Shown here in pieces: positions 15,994 through 25,502 of a stretch of DNA of 54,124 nucleotides. The stretch comes from Chitinophagaceae bacterium UBA1946 (GTDB lineage Bacteria; Bacteroidota; Bacteroidia; Chitinophagales; Chitinophagaceae), in contig DDEU01000047.1 of assembly GCA_002336815.1 (NCBI GenBank), positions 1 to 54,124 on the forward strand, given 5' to 3'. A model generated the notes under the pieces. It ran no database searches and had not been told where the DNA came from. It saw nothing but the letters and a program-made list of their open reading frames with translations. Position 1 is the first letter of the stretch; every line of letters starts with the position of its first letter. The translations under genes were made by a program, and so were the position numbers.

Positions 15994-18900
15994 TTATTGG
16001 ATCAGCAGCAGGTTGCCTCTTTTTACTTCTTCCCTGCAAAGTGTTTTTATCTTCAACACAAACACATAGGTACCGGGGTCCTGGCGCTTGCCTTTGTAAC
16101 GTCCGTCCCAGCAGGCATTGGAGTTTTCTGTATGAAATACCAATTCGCCATACCTGTTATACACAGACAGTGAATAGTTGCTGTAATTGCCGTAGTACAC
16201 TGGTTTCCAGCATTCGTTTACACCGATATTATTGGGCGAAAATGCGTTTGGAATAAATAAATTTTTGTTGATGGCCTTGTTGACGGATATCGTAACCGTA
16301 TCCGAATTGCTGCAATGGGTGGAAAGATCGGTTCCCGTGACAGTATACAATGTGCTGGTAGAAAGGGTGGCGACAGGATTGGGTATCGCCGGATTGTTTA
16401 ATTTTTCTGCGGGGGTCCAGGAATATTGGTCAGCCCCGCTTGCGGTTAACTGTGCTGTCAACAATACGCAGTCTATATCGTTTGACTTAGAAGCAGTCAC
16501 CGGCGGTAATGTGAAAACTGTAAGTGTGGTGGTGAGTGTATCACTTTCGTGGCAGGTATTTTCCGTAATGATAACAGAGAAACTGGTGGTAGAATTGGCC
16601 AGGCTGAAGGGTTGGGCGATCGTATCGTTGGATACCAGGGCGGCCGGGCTCCAGCGATAGCTGTTACCGCCACCTGCACTTAACTGAACTGTTTTATTGG
16701 CGCAGGCACTGGCCGATGGTGAAACAGTAAAGACCGGGCTGGCTTTTACAGTGAGTTTCACAGAGTCCTCTGCAGTGCAGTTGTTACTACCTGTTACGGT
16801 TACCCTGTAAGTTGTTGTTGAAGGTATAAGCGCTACCGGGTTGGAGATGGTAGCACCACTGAGTCCGGCTGCGGGTGACCATTGATAATTGTTACCACCC
16901 CCGGCGGTTAGCTGAAAGGGAACATTTTTACAAATGCTTGTGTCGCCAGATAAAGTTACTAAGGGCAGCGGCTTGGTAAAAACAGTGACTGAATCTTTGT
17001 TGCTGCATCCAAACAGATCAGTGCCTTTTACAAAGTACTGTGTGGTATCAGCCGGAGTAGCAACCGGGTTGCTAATACCGGCATTGTTAAGCGTAGCAAC
17101 AGGCGACCAGCTATAACTTGCTGCACCATTGGCGAAAAGCTGAACAGTAGTGCTGGCGCAAATGATGGTATCATTTCTCGCAGAGACGACCGGCAACAGC
17201 CGGGTAAAAATATTTACAGTATCGTTTGCCACGCAGCCCTTTGCTGATGTTCCGTGTACAATATATTCCGTTGTATCCGTTACGCTGGCGATGGGATTGC
17301 TGCTGTTGATATTGCTGAGTCCGGCAGCAGGCGACCAGGAATAAGTTGCAGCCCCGGTTGCAGTGAGTTGAACACTGTTGCCGAGGCAAACGGCGGTATC
17401 CCGGTTGGTCTTTACCGCAGGCAATGGATTCACCGTTACTTTCACCGTGTCAAAACCGGTGCAGCCGTTGCTGCCCAGTCCGCTTACAATATAGGAGATG
17501 GTAGTGTCAGTTGTAGTGACAGGGTTTTGAATGCCGGCATTGCTTAGCCCTGCGGCGGGTAGCCAGCTATAAGAGTTTCCACCAGCGGCGGATAATTGTA
17601 AGCTGCTTCTTTTGCAGATACCCGTGTCCGGTAGAGTAGTAATAACCGGTAGCGCTTTCGTAAAAACGGTAACGGAATCCCTGCTGCTGCATCCAAATAC
17701 ATCCGTGCCTTTTACAAAATATTGTGTTGTATCAGCGGGTGTGGCAACCGGGTTACTGATGCCGGCATTATTAAGGGTGGTAACCGGTGACCAGCTATAA
17801 CTTGCTGCACCATTGGCGAAAAGCTGAACGGTAGTGCTGGCGCAAATAATAGTATCATTTCTTGCAGAGACGACCGGTAATAGCCGGGTGAAAATATTTA
17901 CAGTATCATTTGCCACACATCCCTTTGCTGATGTTCCCTGTACAATATATTCGGTGGTATCCGTTACGCTGGCGATGGGATTGCTGCTGTTGATATTGCT
18001 GAGTCCGGTAGCAGGCGACCAGGAATAAGTTGCGGCCCCGGTTGCAGTGAGCTGAACCGTGTTGCCGAGACAAATGGCTGTGTCCCTGTTGGTCCTTACC
18101 GCGGGCAATGGATTCACCGTTATTGTCACGGTGTCAAAACCTGTACAGCCATTGCTCCCGAGTCCGCTTACAATATAGGAGATGGTAGTGTCAGTTGTAG
18201 TCACAGGGTTTGCAATGGCAGCATTGCTTAGCCCTGCGGCGGGTAGCCAGCTATAAGAGTTTCCACCAGCAGCGGATAATTGTAAGCTGTTTCCTCTGCA
18301 GGTACCCGTATCCGGTAGAGTGCTGATCAATGGAGAAGGTTTGGTGAAAATACTGATAGTGTCTGCAGCCGTGCAGCCTGCTGCTGTAACACCATTTACA
18401 ATATATTGTGTTGTATCGCTTACGGTAGCAACCGGGTTGGCAATAGCAGCATTGCTCAATCCTGCAGTGGGCAACCAGCTATAGGTTAAAGCGCCGGTAG
18501 CAGAAAGTTGTACAGCGTTTTTTTCGCATACCAGGGTATCGTTGCCTGCTTTTACAAAGGCTGTATCGATGGTTATTTTTACACTGTCTGTTTGAATGAT
18601 CACCGGTGCAAATGAAATATCATCCAATGCAAAATCATTGCCTTGTACCAATGTGTTTTTATTGATGATAGAAATTACAGCGCTGGTATTATTGCCTGAA
18701 TTCCAGGTGGTATAAAAACGGGTCCAGGTGCAGGTTGGGAGAGAAGCAGTAATGAGATTGCCTGCATCCTTCCCGTTGATGGTAAAGGAAAGCTGGGCCG
18801 GGTTGGGCGGATACAGGGCCTGTATCCAGGTGGCGAAAGCATAGTTGGTATTTGGGGTAACCGTTACAGTTTGTTTCCATACAACGACGTCCGGAACGGG

Positions 18901-21789
18901 TGAGCCATTTACGAGTAACATGTTTCCGGTTCCGCTGCTGTGATCGCCGCAATTGCTTAAACCTCCATTCCAGCTTTGGGGGTTCGTTCCTGTAAAGTAT
19001 TCTCCTTCGGTAGTATTGGGATTGGCGAAATTATACCCGGATGTAAAACCGGAATTACCTGCATTGAAATCGCCATTCGTTATCAGGTTTGCCCCTGCAA
19101 TCTCTGCCGTAAAATGATAGGTGATGGAAGCCCTTGTACTGGTAGTGGGAGTAGGGGAAAGCGGATCATCCAACGCGGTAGTGGGTGACCAGCAGAAGCT
19201 AAGTGCCGGCGCTGTAAACAGTTTTTTTGTAGCTCCCAGGCAAATGGTTGTATCTTTTGTATAAATGATGTCAGCCGCTGTGCTTCCGATCGCTATAACT
19301 TTTGTTACTGTATCTGTGCAGGTGCCGTTTTGAACACTGTATTTGACGGTATAGTTGCCCGGGCTGGTATAAACGTGAATCGGGTTGACAGAACCAATAT
19401 CAGTACCAGCATCACCAAATATCCAGGCCGGGTTCACCGGCGCAGGACCGGCATTAAAAAATTGAACAGACAATGGACTGCAAATATTTTGCTGGAAAGA
19501 GAAATCTGCAGAAGAGCTCACTGTTGTAACGCTGGTGGAGATACTGTCCTTGCAGCCGTTTCCATCTGTAATTACCAGTTTTACCGGGTAAGTGCCAACC
19601 GTGCCGTAACTGTGTACTACATCCTGCCCGATGCCAGTCGTGTTGTCTCCAAAACTCCAAAGCCAGGTTTGCACCGGGCTGGTATTGGTAGTTGCCGCCC
19701 CATGAAACTTAAAGGAACTGCAGGAGGCAGGGGTTGTAACAATGTTGAGTGCTCCAAAATTTGGCAAAAAAGGAATGGTTGCCACCGGGATCTGTAAATT
19801 AAATACAGACAGTCCGTTGCTTCCAGGTGTAGCACCCCAGGGATTATTGCTGTCAGCCGGGATTACGCCATTGGCACCTCCGGCATTATTCACAACCAGG
19901 TTCGAGGGTAATGCAGCAGGCGAAAGCCATACAGCGCCGCCTCCGCCACCCCCGCCGGGGCCAACCCTGCCGGCTCCCAAGCCAGGATTGTAGATAACAA
20001 GGTCTGCGCCCTTACCTCCCTTTGCCTGGATATCAAGGTTATTAACGAAACCGGCGCTTTTTATCAATAACGTACCGCCACCGCCGCCGCCGCCATTACC
20101 ATCATGACAGTTGTTCAAAGCATTGTCGCATACCTGGGCATTGTCGCCATCGCTTACAATTTTAAAACCATTGTTCGTAAGGGTATTGGTCATGATGATG
20201 GCGATGCCTCCGCCATTCCCTCCGTTCATATCAATACCGCCGGAATTATCGGTATGCCCGCTGCCTCCACCGCCGCCCATAAAAACCTTCCTGGCAAGAT
20301 TACTATAGGCCAGGGAGTTGCCGCCTATGCCGCGGTTATCGAAAGGGGCATTGCCACATTCCTCCAACTGGTAGCCACCAAGGCCTCCGGCGCCACCATT
20401 ACTTCCTCCACCACCGCCCGAGTTGTGCCCAACACCGCCACCACCACCATTTGCATTGGCTCCTTTGCCATAAGCATTGTTATTACCCAACTCATAGATA
20501 CTCTCTCCCTTGTCAGCCGCCTCAATGCTGCTACTGGGATAACTAACGCCATTGTTGTTACAGGTAAGGGTTAGTGAAGATGAGTTTCTGCTGCTACCAC
20601 CTCTAAAGCCCCGGCCGCTTACATTGACATCAGCATTTAAAGTAGTATTATTGGCCACATTGAGTACGAGTACACCGCCCTTTTTGCCATCCCAGGCCAG
20701 GCAGGTAAGCGTATCACTGGCAATATAGTTTTGAAAATAGGGAACCCTTATCAACTGCACTCTTCCCAACGGAACATCATAGTTTCGCAGGATGCTGTTT
20801 TTTAGTTCGATCGTATTGCCCGTTTTCCCCTGTATGATATTGAACTCATAATTACCGGCATTTTTGTAATTGGTTAGGGTTCCAAAACTGGCGGTATTGC
20901 TGCTGTCGATCTCTGCCCCTTTCATCTGGATCATGAGCACTGTGTCGCCGCTGTTGAAAGTGCCGGCATCTTCCACCACGATATTGTTTTTACACTGATC
21001 AAAACCTACCACGGGAGTATATGTATTTACAATGACTGAACTGCCGCCACCGGGAACCGTGTTGCAGGAATCCTTTACCAGTATGCAGTTGGGATTGGTT
21101 TGGTTAATGCTGGCAGCGCCGCTCAGCACGCCGTTATACGTTGTATTGCCCTGCTTGTTCAGCAGGTTATCGAACGTGAAATAAGCCTGCAGGCCCGTTT
21201 GCGTGGTTGGATTGGGCAATGAACTTGTCATATACGTTCTTATCTGCGCCTGTGTACGGGCTACATTCCATATCCGCACTTCGTTGATGTAGCCGATGAA
21301 CTGGGTGGTGTAACCTTGTGGTTCGTACCAGCCGATCCGGGTTTTCCAATTATTCAATATGAGAGTTCCGCTTGCTGCCGCCTGGCTCATCAAGATGCCA
21401 TCCCTGTAAAATTTTAAGGTACTTCCGTTATAAACCAGCGCAACATGGTAGGTTTTATTGAGTTTAATATCGCAAATATCGGGCGTGCCAAAAAAGCCAT
21501 TGGTGGTAGTGATGTAGGCATGGTTTGGTCTTAGTAAATAATTTACATCTGAAAAGTCATTGTGTTTGGATACAACGTCACCTTCCGTATTATCGCCGCC
21601 ACCTGGCAAATAAGGTAGCGTTCTGTTAATGAGGGCTTCGATGGTTACTGCATTTCCGGTTATATCAAGATCGCCTGCGCTTATTACAGAACCAATGGAT
21701 GGAGCACTTAACCAGTTGTTACAAGTTTGAGCTCGTGCCATAAAGAAGGCAGTCTGTAAAATAACCAGGATCAATAGAAACTTCCTCAT
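15994..21789 (-). CDS. giant T9SS type B protein with LamG, Gly-rich, PKD and Ig-like repeats
   Basis: A 1931-residue secreted protein. The order is: signal peptide (MRKFLLILVILQTAFFMARAQ); a LamG/concanavalin-like domain at about 22-240 (KTYHVALVYNGSTLKFYRDG, YINEVRIWNVART); a beta-rich linker; a strongly Gly-rich region around 395-660 with GGGGG runs; two PKD repeats (WLWSFGDN, AWIFGDAG); and a carbohydrate-binding-like jelly-roll segment (ANLITNGDFN to DFALDDISF) inserted into one Ig-like repeat. Ten Ig-like repeats of about 76 residues follow (pattern SYSWSPAAGLSN, TQYIVxGT, GC). A gliding-motility-type C-terminal sorting domain closes it (AFSPNNIGVNECW, YNRYGELVFHT). A 684-bp segment is tandemly duplicated within the repeats. 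The LamG unit is close to two of the repeats in the 31269-35252 protein. An adhesin or matrix role is inferred. There is no linked operon partner. Confidence 0.9.
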   Translation of the reverse strand: MRKFLLILVILQTAFFMARAQTCNNWLSAPSIGSVISAGDLDITGNAVTIEALINRTLPYLPGGGDNTEGDVVSKHNDFSDVNYLLRPNHAYITTTNGFFGTPDICDIKLNKTYHVALVYNGSTLKFYRDGILMSQAAASGTLILNNWKTRIGWYEPQGYTTQFIGYINEVRIWNVARTQAQIRTYMTSSLPNPTTQTGLQAYFTFDNLLNKQGNTTYNGVLSGAASINQTNPNCILVKDSCNTVPGGGSSVIVNTYTPVVGFDQCKNNIVVEDAGTFNSGDTVLMIQMKGAEIDSSNTASFGTLTNYKNAGNYEFNIIQGKTGNTIELKNSILRNYDVPLGRVQLIRVPYFQNYIASDTLTCLAWDGKKGGVLVLNVANNTTLNADVNVSGRGFRGGSSRNSSSLTLTCNNNGVSYPSSSIEAADKGESIYELGNNNAYGKGANANGGGGGVGHNSGGGGGSNGGAGGLGGYQLEECGNAPFDNRGIGGNSLAYSNLARKVFMGGGGGSGHTDNSGGIDMNGGNGGGIAIIMTNTLTNNGFKIVSDGDNAQVCDNALNNCHDGNGGGGGGGTLLIKSAGFVNNLDIQAKGGKGADLVIYNPGLGAGRVGPGGGGGGGAVWLSPAALPSNLVVNNAGGANGVIPADSNNPWGATPGSNGLSVFNLQIPVATIPFLPNFGALNIVTTPASCSSFKFHGAATTNTSPVQTWLWSFGDNTTGIGQDVVHSYGTVGTYPVKLVITDGNGCKDSISTSVTTVSSSADFSFQQNICSPLSVQFFNAGPAPVNPAWIFGDAGTDIGSVNPIHVYTSPGNYTVKYSVQNGTCTDTVTKVIAIGSTAADIIYTKDTTICLGATKKLFTAPALSFCWSPTTALDDPLSPTPTTSTRASITYHFTAEIAGANLITNGDFNAGNSGFTSGYNFANPNTTEGEYFTGTNPQSWNGGLSNCGDHSSGTGNMLLVNGSPVPDVVVWKQTVTVTPNTNYAFATWIQALYPPNPAQLSFTINGKDAGNLITASLPTCTWTRFYTTWNSGNNTSAVISIINKNTLVQGNDFALDDISFAPVIIQTDSVKITIDTAFVKAGNDTLVCEKNAVQLSATGALTYSWLPTAGLSNAAIANPVATVSDTTQYIVNGVTAAGCTAADTISIFTKPSPLISTLPDTGTCRGNSLQLSAAGGNSYSWLPAAGLSNAAIANPVTTTDTTISYIVSGLGSNGCTGFDTVTITVNPLPAVRTNRDTAICLGNTVQLTATGAATYSWSPATGLSNINSSNPIASVTDTTEYIVQGTSAKGCVANDTVNIFTRLLPVVSARNDTIICASTTVQLFANGAASYSWSPVTTLNNAGISNPVATPADTTQYFVKGTDVFGCSSRDSVTVFTKALPVITTLPDTGICKRSSLQLSAAGGNSYSWLPAAGLSNAGIQNPVTTTDTTISYIVSGLGSNGCTGFDTVKVTVNPLPAVKTNRDTAVCLGNSVQLTATGAATYSWSPAAGLSNINSSNPIASVTDTTEYIVHGTSAKGCVANDTVNIFTRLLPVVSARNDTIICASTTVQLFANGAASYSWSPVATLNNAGISNPVATPADTTQYFVKGTDLFGCSNKDSVTVFTKPLPLVTLSGDTSICKNVPFQLTAGGGNNYQWSPAAGLSGATISNPVALIPSTTTYRVTVTGSNNCTAEDSVKLTVKASPVFTVSPSASACANKTVQLSAGGGNSYRWSPAALVSNDTIAQPFSLANSTTSFSVIITENTCHESDTLTTTLTVFTLPPVTASKSNDIDCVLLTAQLTASGADQYSWTPAEKLNNPAIPNPVATLSTSTLYTVTGTDLSTHCSNSDTVTISVNKAINKNLFIPNAFSPNNIGVNECWKPVYYGNYSNYSLSVYNRYGELVFHTENSNACWDGRYKGKRQDPGTYVFVLKIKTLCREEVKRGNLLLIQ
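16961..18328 (-). repeat. 684-bp tandem duplication inside the giant T9SS protein gene
   Basis: Two adjacent copies, about 16961-17644 and 17645-18328, each encode three Ig-like units (228 residues). Landmarks such as the ACCAG before CTATAACTTGCTG recur exactly 684 bases apart (17106 and 17790). By my reading the encoded copies differ at about 20 of 228 residues, with half of these in the first unit. That is far closer than any other pair of repeats in the protein, so the duplication is recent or maintained by recombination. Short-read assembly could collapse or expand it. Confidence 0.85.
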
Positions 21790-21934
21790 GCGGCAGAATA
21801 AGAGTTAATTTCTATAAAAGTACCTGATAATTTGATACTCCTCACACCTTGCCCCGGTAAATTATCACCGGGCGATTGTAAGAAGGAGCAGCATCAGGAT
21901 CAAAAATTCGGTAATATTTGTTGGGTCAATAAAC

Positions 21935-21942
21935 TAAGTTTG
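21935..21942 (+). promoter_or_regulatory. candidate -7 box upstream of the glycan island
   Basis: TAAGTTTG matches the Bacteroidota TAnnTTTG box exactly and lies 67 bases before the FkbM methyltransferase ATG. A TTTG is at 21917-21920, but the 14-base spacer is shorter than the usual 19-21. The region also holds a CCCGGT/ACCGGG dyad at 21853-21872, of unknown meaning, between the divergent genes. Confidence 0.3.
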
Positions 21943-22009
21943 CAGTTTTATATGGGCCAGCTTATTTTGCAGGCTTGAATTGTTAGCAGTATCATTATAA
22001 AATTGCAGG

Positions 22010-22849
22010 ATGTCAAACAGCAGCTTTTTAAAAAATATAGGGAACGGGATACGGAAAAAAGTAAACGGTATTTTTGAAAATCCCTATAAAGAAGTAAATG
22101 TAAACTGGTTCAAGCTCAAATATTACAAACATCTGCCGCCAGGTAAAATAAGAGCACACAACCTTTATGGTCATTCCTTATACTTTTACAGCGCAACAGA
22201 ATTGCTTCATGGGCTCAAGGAGATCTTTATAGAAAATATTTACCTGCAACATCTATCCTCCAGCCCATATATACTGGATTGTGGAGCAAACATCGGCATG
22301 AGTGTTATTTATCTGAAAAGGTGTTTTCCCGATGCCACTGTTATTGCTTTTGAACCTGATGAAACGAATTTTGATTTGCTTTCCAAAAATATACAGTCCT
22401 TCGGATACAGCGGGGTGGAACTTCGTAAGGAAGCTGTGTGGAAAGAGAATACTACACTGCATTTTTCGAACGAAAGTTCAATGGGCAGTAAGGTGGAACT
22501 GGACAATACCAGCAATACAACAGAAGTGGCAGCTACCCGTTTAAAAGATTTCATTAATAAAAAGGTGGATTTTCTAAAAATTGATATTGAAGGAGCGGAG
22601 AATGTCGTACTTGCTGACATTGCCCCCCAACTGCACCTGGTAGAAAATATGTTTCTTGAATACCATGGCACTTTTGATCAAAACAAAGAGCTGGTGCAAA
22701 TGATCAATACGGTGAGCGATGCCGGGTTTAATTTTTATATCAAAGAAGCTGCGCCCATTTATCCAACTCCCTTTAAAAGAGAAAAAAATCCGAATACATC
22801 TTACGATGTACAACTTAATATTTTTTGTTTCAGGGATAAAGTAAAATAA
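22010..22849 (+). CDS. FkbM family methyltransferase
   Basis: A 279-residue SAM-dependent methyltransferase. The SAM-binding start ILDCGANIGMSVIYL lies near residue 82, followed by VIAFEPDETNFDLL. The FkbM signature FLKIDIEGAENVVL lies near 190, with a following ENMFLEYHGTF strand. FkbM enzymes O-methylate sugars or polyketide-like hydroxyls. Beside four glycosyltransferases the likely substrate is a surface glycan (inference). It is the first gene of a plus-strand set; the next gene's ATG is about 20 bases after its stop. Codon use looks more AT-rich than in the neighbouring adhesin gene, which could mean lateral origin. Confidence 0.9.
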   Translation: MSNSSFLKNIGNGIRKKVNGIFENPYKEVNVNWFKLKYYKHLPPGKIRAHNLYGHSLYFYSATELLHGLKEIFIENIYLQHLSSSPYILDCGANIGMSVIYLKRCFPDATVIAFEPDETNFDLLSKNIQSFGYSGVELRKEAVWKENTTLHFSNESSMGSKVELDNTSNTTEVAATRLKDFINKKVDFLKIDIEGAENVVLADIAPQLHLVENMFLEYHGTFDQNKELVQMINTVSDAGFNFYIKEAAPIYPTPFKREKNPNTSYDVQLNIFCFRDKVK

Positions 22850-22869
22850 CATTGACAAAACAAAACCGC

Positions 22870-23577
22870 ATGAACGAGCTCGAGCACTTTTTTAAAAACG
22901 AAGATCACCGGATGATCCACAAATGGAATCATTACTTCGAAATTTACGACCGTCACCTTCATCACCTGAAAGGTAAAAAAATAAATATTCTTGAAATTGG
23001 TATATCTCATGGAGGCTCATTGCAGATGTGGGAGTATTACTTTAAAGGGATGGCAACTATTTATGCAGTTGACATTAACCCGGAATGCAAAAAGCTCGAG
23101 AGCGACAATATTAAAATTTTTATCGGTTCGCAGGAGGATGAATCTTTCCTGAAAAAATTAAAACAATCTATTCCCCCTGTTGATGTTTTAATTGATGATG
23201 GAGGACATACGATGAAACAACAGGTTACCACTTTTAACCAGTTATTTGATCACGTGGCAGAAAACGGAATTTATATTTGTGAAGACCTGCATACATCTTA
23301 CTGGAAACATTTTGGAGGAGGATATAAAAAAAGCAGGTCCTTTATTGAGTTCAGCAAAAATTTTATAGATAAGCTTCATGCCTGGCATACACCTAAAGTG
23401 CCTATTGACGCTATTACAAAAAATACTCATTCTCTCCATTATTACGACAGTATCCTGGTGATGGAAAAAAGAAAAATGGAGAAGCCTTTTGATGTAAAAG
23501 CCGGTAATTCTTCTATAGAAGATGTTCATGCCAAAGATTTGGTAGCAAACTCTTTAATATACAAGGAAGCCGAATAG
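22870..23577 (+). CDS. class I SAM-dependent methyltransferase
   Basis: A 235-residue Rossmann-fold methyltransferase. Motif I is ILEIGISHGGSLQMW, motif II is IYAVDINPECKKL, and VDVLIDDGGHTMKQQ provides the acidic loop, followed by GIYICEDLHTSYW. The pattern resembles the methyltransferases found in surface-polysaccharide and cephalosporin-hydroxylase-like groups, in which DDGGH is typical. The ATG at 22870 is used; the TTG at 22852 is three bases after the previous stop and adds only six residues. It is probably co-transcribed with the FkbM gene. A role in capping or decorating a glycan is inferred. The exact acceptor is unknown. Confidence 0.85.
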   Translation: MNELEHFFKNEDHRMIHKWNHYFEIYDRHLHHLKGKKINILEIGISHGGSLQMWEYYFKGMATIYAVDINPECKKLESDNIKIFIGSQEDESFLKKLKQSIPPVDVLIDDGGHTMKQQVTTFNQLFDHVAENGIYICEDLHTSYWKHFGGGYKKSRSFIEFSKNFIDKLHAWHTPKVPIDAITKNTHSLHYYDSILVMEKRKMEKPFDVKAGNSSIEDVHAKDLVANSLIYKEAE

Positions 23578-23602
23578 TTGACTAACCCATGTTTCTTTTT
23601 CT

Positions 23603-24499
23603 ATGATCTCCATCATCATTTGTTCCATCAGCAAATCATTTGCCCTGCAGGTGCAGCAAAATATTGCCGACACCATTGGGGTGGAGTGGGAGCCGGTGAT
23701 CATTGACAACACGATCGTTCCAAAAAGCATTACGCAGGTGTACAATGAAGGCGCTGCAAAGGCACACTATGATATTCTTTGCTTTGTTCACGAAGACATT
23801 TTATTTCAAACAGCGGGCTGGGGTAAAAAGGTTGTTGCTTCTTTTGAAGCTGATCAAACACTGGGCCTGATCGGGGTGGCGGGTTGCAAGTACAAAAGCA
23901 AATCACCTGCAGGTTGGTTCACAGGCATACCATCATTCGACTGCGGTAATATCAAACATTTCAACCGGGACGGCGTTACTGAAACACTATACTTTAACCC
24001 GGAACCGGGTTCGCTGCAACAGCAGGTGGTGGTGATAGATGGTGTATTTCTGTGCAGTCCCCGGAGGGTATGGCAGCAGGTACGGTTTGATGAAGCACTG
24101 CTAAAAGGATTTCATTTGTACGATATTGATTATTCAGTAAGGCTTACTGCGGCAGGGTTCACTGCGATGGTAACTTTCGAGATCGATATGCTGCATATCA
24201 CCAAAGGCAATCATTTTGATAACAGGTGGCTCGATTACACCCTGCGCTGGCACAGGCACTGCAGCAATTTATTACCGGCAATGCTGAATGCGAACCAGGT
24301 GAATAAGACCGTTACCGAAACAACAATCGTGAAGGCATGGCTGATCCGGTTAAAGCATGAGAAGCTAAGCATGCGTAATAAAATGCGCTGGCTGCTGGCT
24401 GTAAAAATATGGCTGCATCCGGCGGCATGGATCAATGTGCCATTGTTTATTGTTAATAGCCTGATACCTAAAAAACATGTGCCCGCCCTGGGGAAATAA
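23603..24499 (+). CDS. glycosyltransferase, GT2-like (Glyco_tranf_2_5 type)
   Basis: A 298-residue protein opening with MISIIICSISKSFAL, the strand of a GT-A fold. EWEPVIIDN, YNEGAAKAHYDILCFVHEDI (where HED replaces the usual DxD) and the later DYSVRLTAAGF follow. This arrangement fits the small family of glycosyltransferase-2-like proteins in which HEDI is the metal-binding motif. A C-terminal helix pair is rich in Trp, Arg and Lys (WLIRLKHEKLSMRNKMRWLL). It is the third gene in the plus-strand glycan set, with only two bases before the next gene. Cytoplasmic, perhaps membrane-associated. Donor and acceptor sugars cannot be told. Confidence 0.82.
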   Translation: MISIIICSISKSFALQVQQNIADTIGVEWEPVIIDNTIVPKSITQVYNEGAAKAHYDILCFVHEDILFQTAGWGKKVVASFEADQTLGLIGVAGCKYKSKSPAGWFTGIPSFDCGNIKHFNRDGVTETLYFNPEPGSLQQQVVVIDGVFLCSPRRVWQQVRFDEALLKGFHLYDIDYSVRLTAAGFTAMVTFEIDMLHITKGNHFDNRWLDYTLRWHRHCSNLLPAMLNANQVNKTVTETTIVKAWLIRLKHEKLSMRNKMRWLLAVKIWLHPAAWINVPLFIVNSLIPKKHVPALGK

Positions 24500-24501
24500 G
24501 C

Positions 24502-25497
24502 ATGACCTACAGCATCATTATACCAACCTATAACAGCGAACGATGGATCAAGGACTGCGTGAACAGTGTACTGTCGCAGACATTTACCGGGTTCAATATC
24601 ATTGTGCTGGACAGTGGAAGTACGGATGGAACGCTGGACTGGTTAAGATCGCTGGAAGATGACCGCATCAGTATCTATCCAACCGAAAAGCGTCTGTCCA
24701 TTACCGGTAACTGGGCCCGTATCACTGGCATTCCCAAAAACGAATTCATGACGATACTTGGTCATGATGACATACTGTACCCCGGTTATCTGGCAAGGAT
24801 AGAACAGTTGCGTTTGGCCCATCCTGGCGCTGCATTGTACCAAACCCATTTTCATTTTATTGATGAAAGGGGGGCCGTGATCAGGCCATGTACGCCTATG
24901 CCTGGAACCCTTACTGCGCCTGCTTTGCTGGAAAGAATGATGCGGAATGAGATCGTAATAGTAGCAACCGGTTTTATGATTCGGTCTGCCCGTTACGATG
25001 CGTTGGGTGGTATACCGCTTTATCCAAATCTCCTGTATGCTGATATCAGTTTATGGATAAACGCCATTAAAAATTCTTACCTGGCAATCGCTGCAGAAAA
25101 CTGTTTTGCTTTTCGCTTTCACATGAACAATACCTCAAAAACCGCGGAGGAGAGCCGTTTGACCGCATTTGAACAATTGACAGGTTTCCTGGTAACATTG
25201 AAACAGGAAGGAGGGGAATTCGGCACGGTGATCGAGAAGCAGGCAAGGTCATTTTTGAAAAGTTATGTTACGGGAGCCTGCAGCAAACTGATCTATATTT
25301 CTAAAGACAAACGCCATGCTTTAACAATGGATAAGATCATTGCGTCTTCAAAAAAATGTGCTTCCCTGCTAATGCCGGGCGAAGACTTTGAACCATCGAA
25401 GTTTGCAGCCGTGCGGTTGGCGAAGCTAATCGATGCCATTCCATTGTTACGCCGCCTGTTCCTTTTGTATAAGAGTTTTGGTAAAAGAACTTTTTAG
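24502..25497 (+). CDS. glycosyltransferase family 2
   Basis: A 331-residue GT2 enzyme of the GT-A fold. It starts MTYSIIIPTYNSERWIKDCV, with the nucleotide-binding DSGSTDGTLDWL near residue 38 and the metal motif GHDDILYPGYLARIEQL near 91. The acceptor side carries LYADISLWINAIKN. There is no transmembrane segment, so it acts on the cytoplasmic face. It is the last gene of the plus-strand run and ends five bases before the convergent minus-strand glycosyltransferase, with no terminator hairpin visible between. It probably adds one sugar during assembly of a surface glycan; the specific linkage is unknown. Confidence 0.9.
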   Translation: MTYSIIIPTYNSERWIKDCVNSVLSQTFTGFNIIVLDSGSTDGTLDWLRSLEDDRISIYPTEKRLSITGNWARITGIPKNEFMTILGHDDILYPGYLARIEQLRLAHPGAALYQTHFHFIDERGAVIRPCTPMPGTLTAPALLERMMRNEIVIVATGFMIRSARYDALGGIPLYPNLLYADISLWINAIKNSYLAIAAENCFAFRFHMNNTSKTAEESRLTAFEQLTGFLVTLKQEGGEFGTVIEKQARSFLKSYVTGACSKLIYISKDKRHALTMDKIIASSKKCASLLMPGEDFEPSKFAAVRLAKLIDAIPLLRRLFLLYKSFGKRTF

Positions 25498-25502
25498 AAT
25501 GT

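Noticed and set aside
20104..20574. 156-codon plus-strand ORF opposite the Gly-rich region
   Set aside because: Produced by the Gly-rich codons (GGN) read in the opposite strand; the minus-strand protein is clearly the real one.
21853..21872. CCCGGT/ACCGGG dyad between divergent genes
   Set aside because: Short arms and no T run; could be an operator, but nothing supports a specific regulator.
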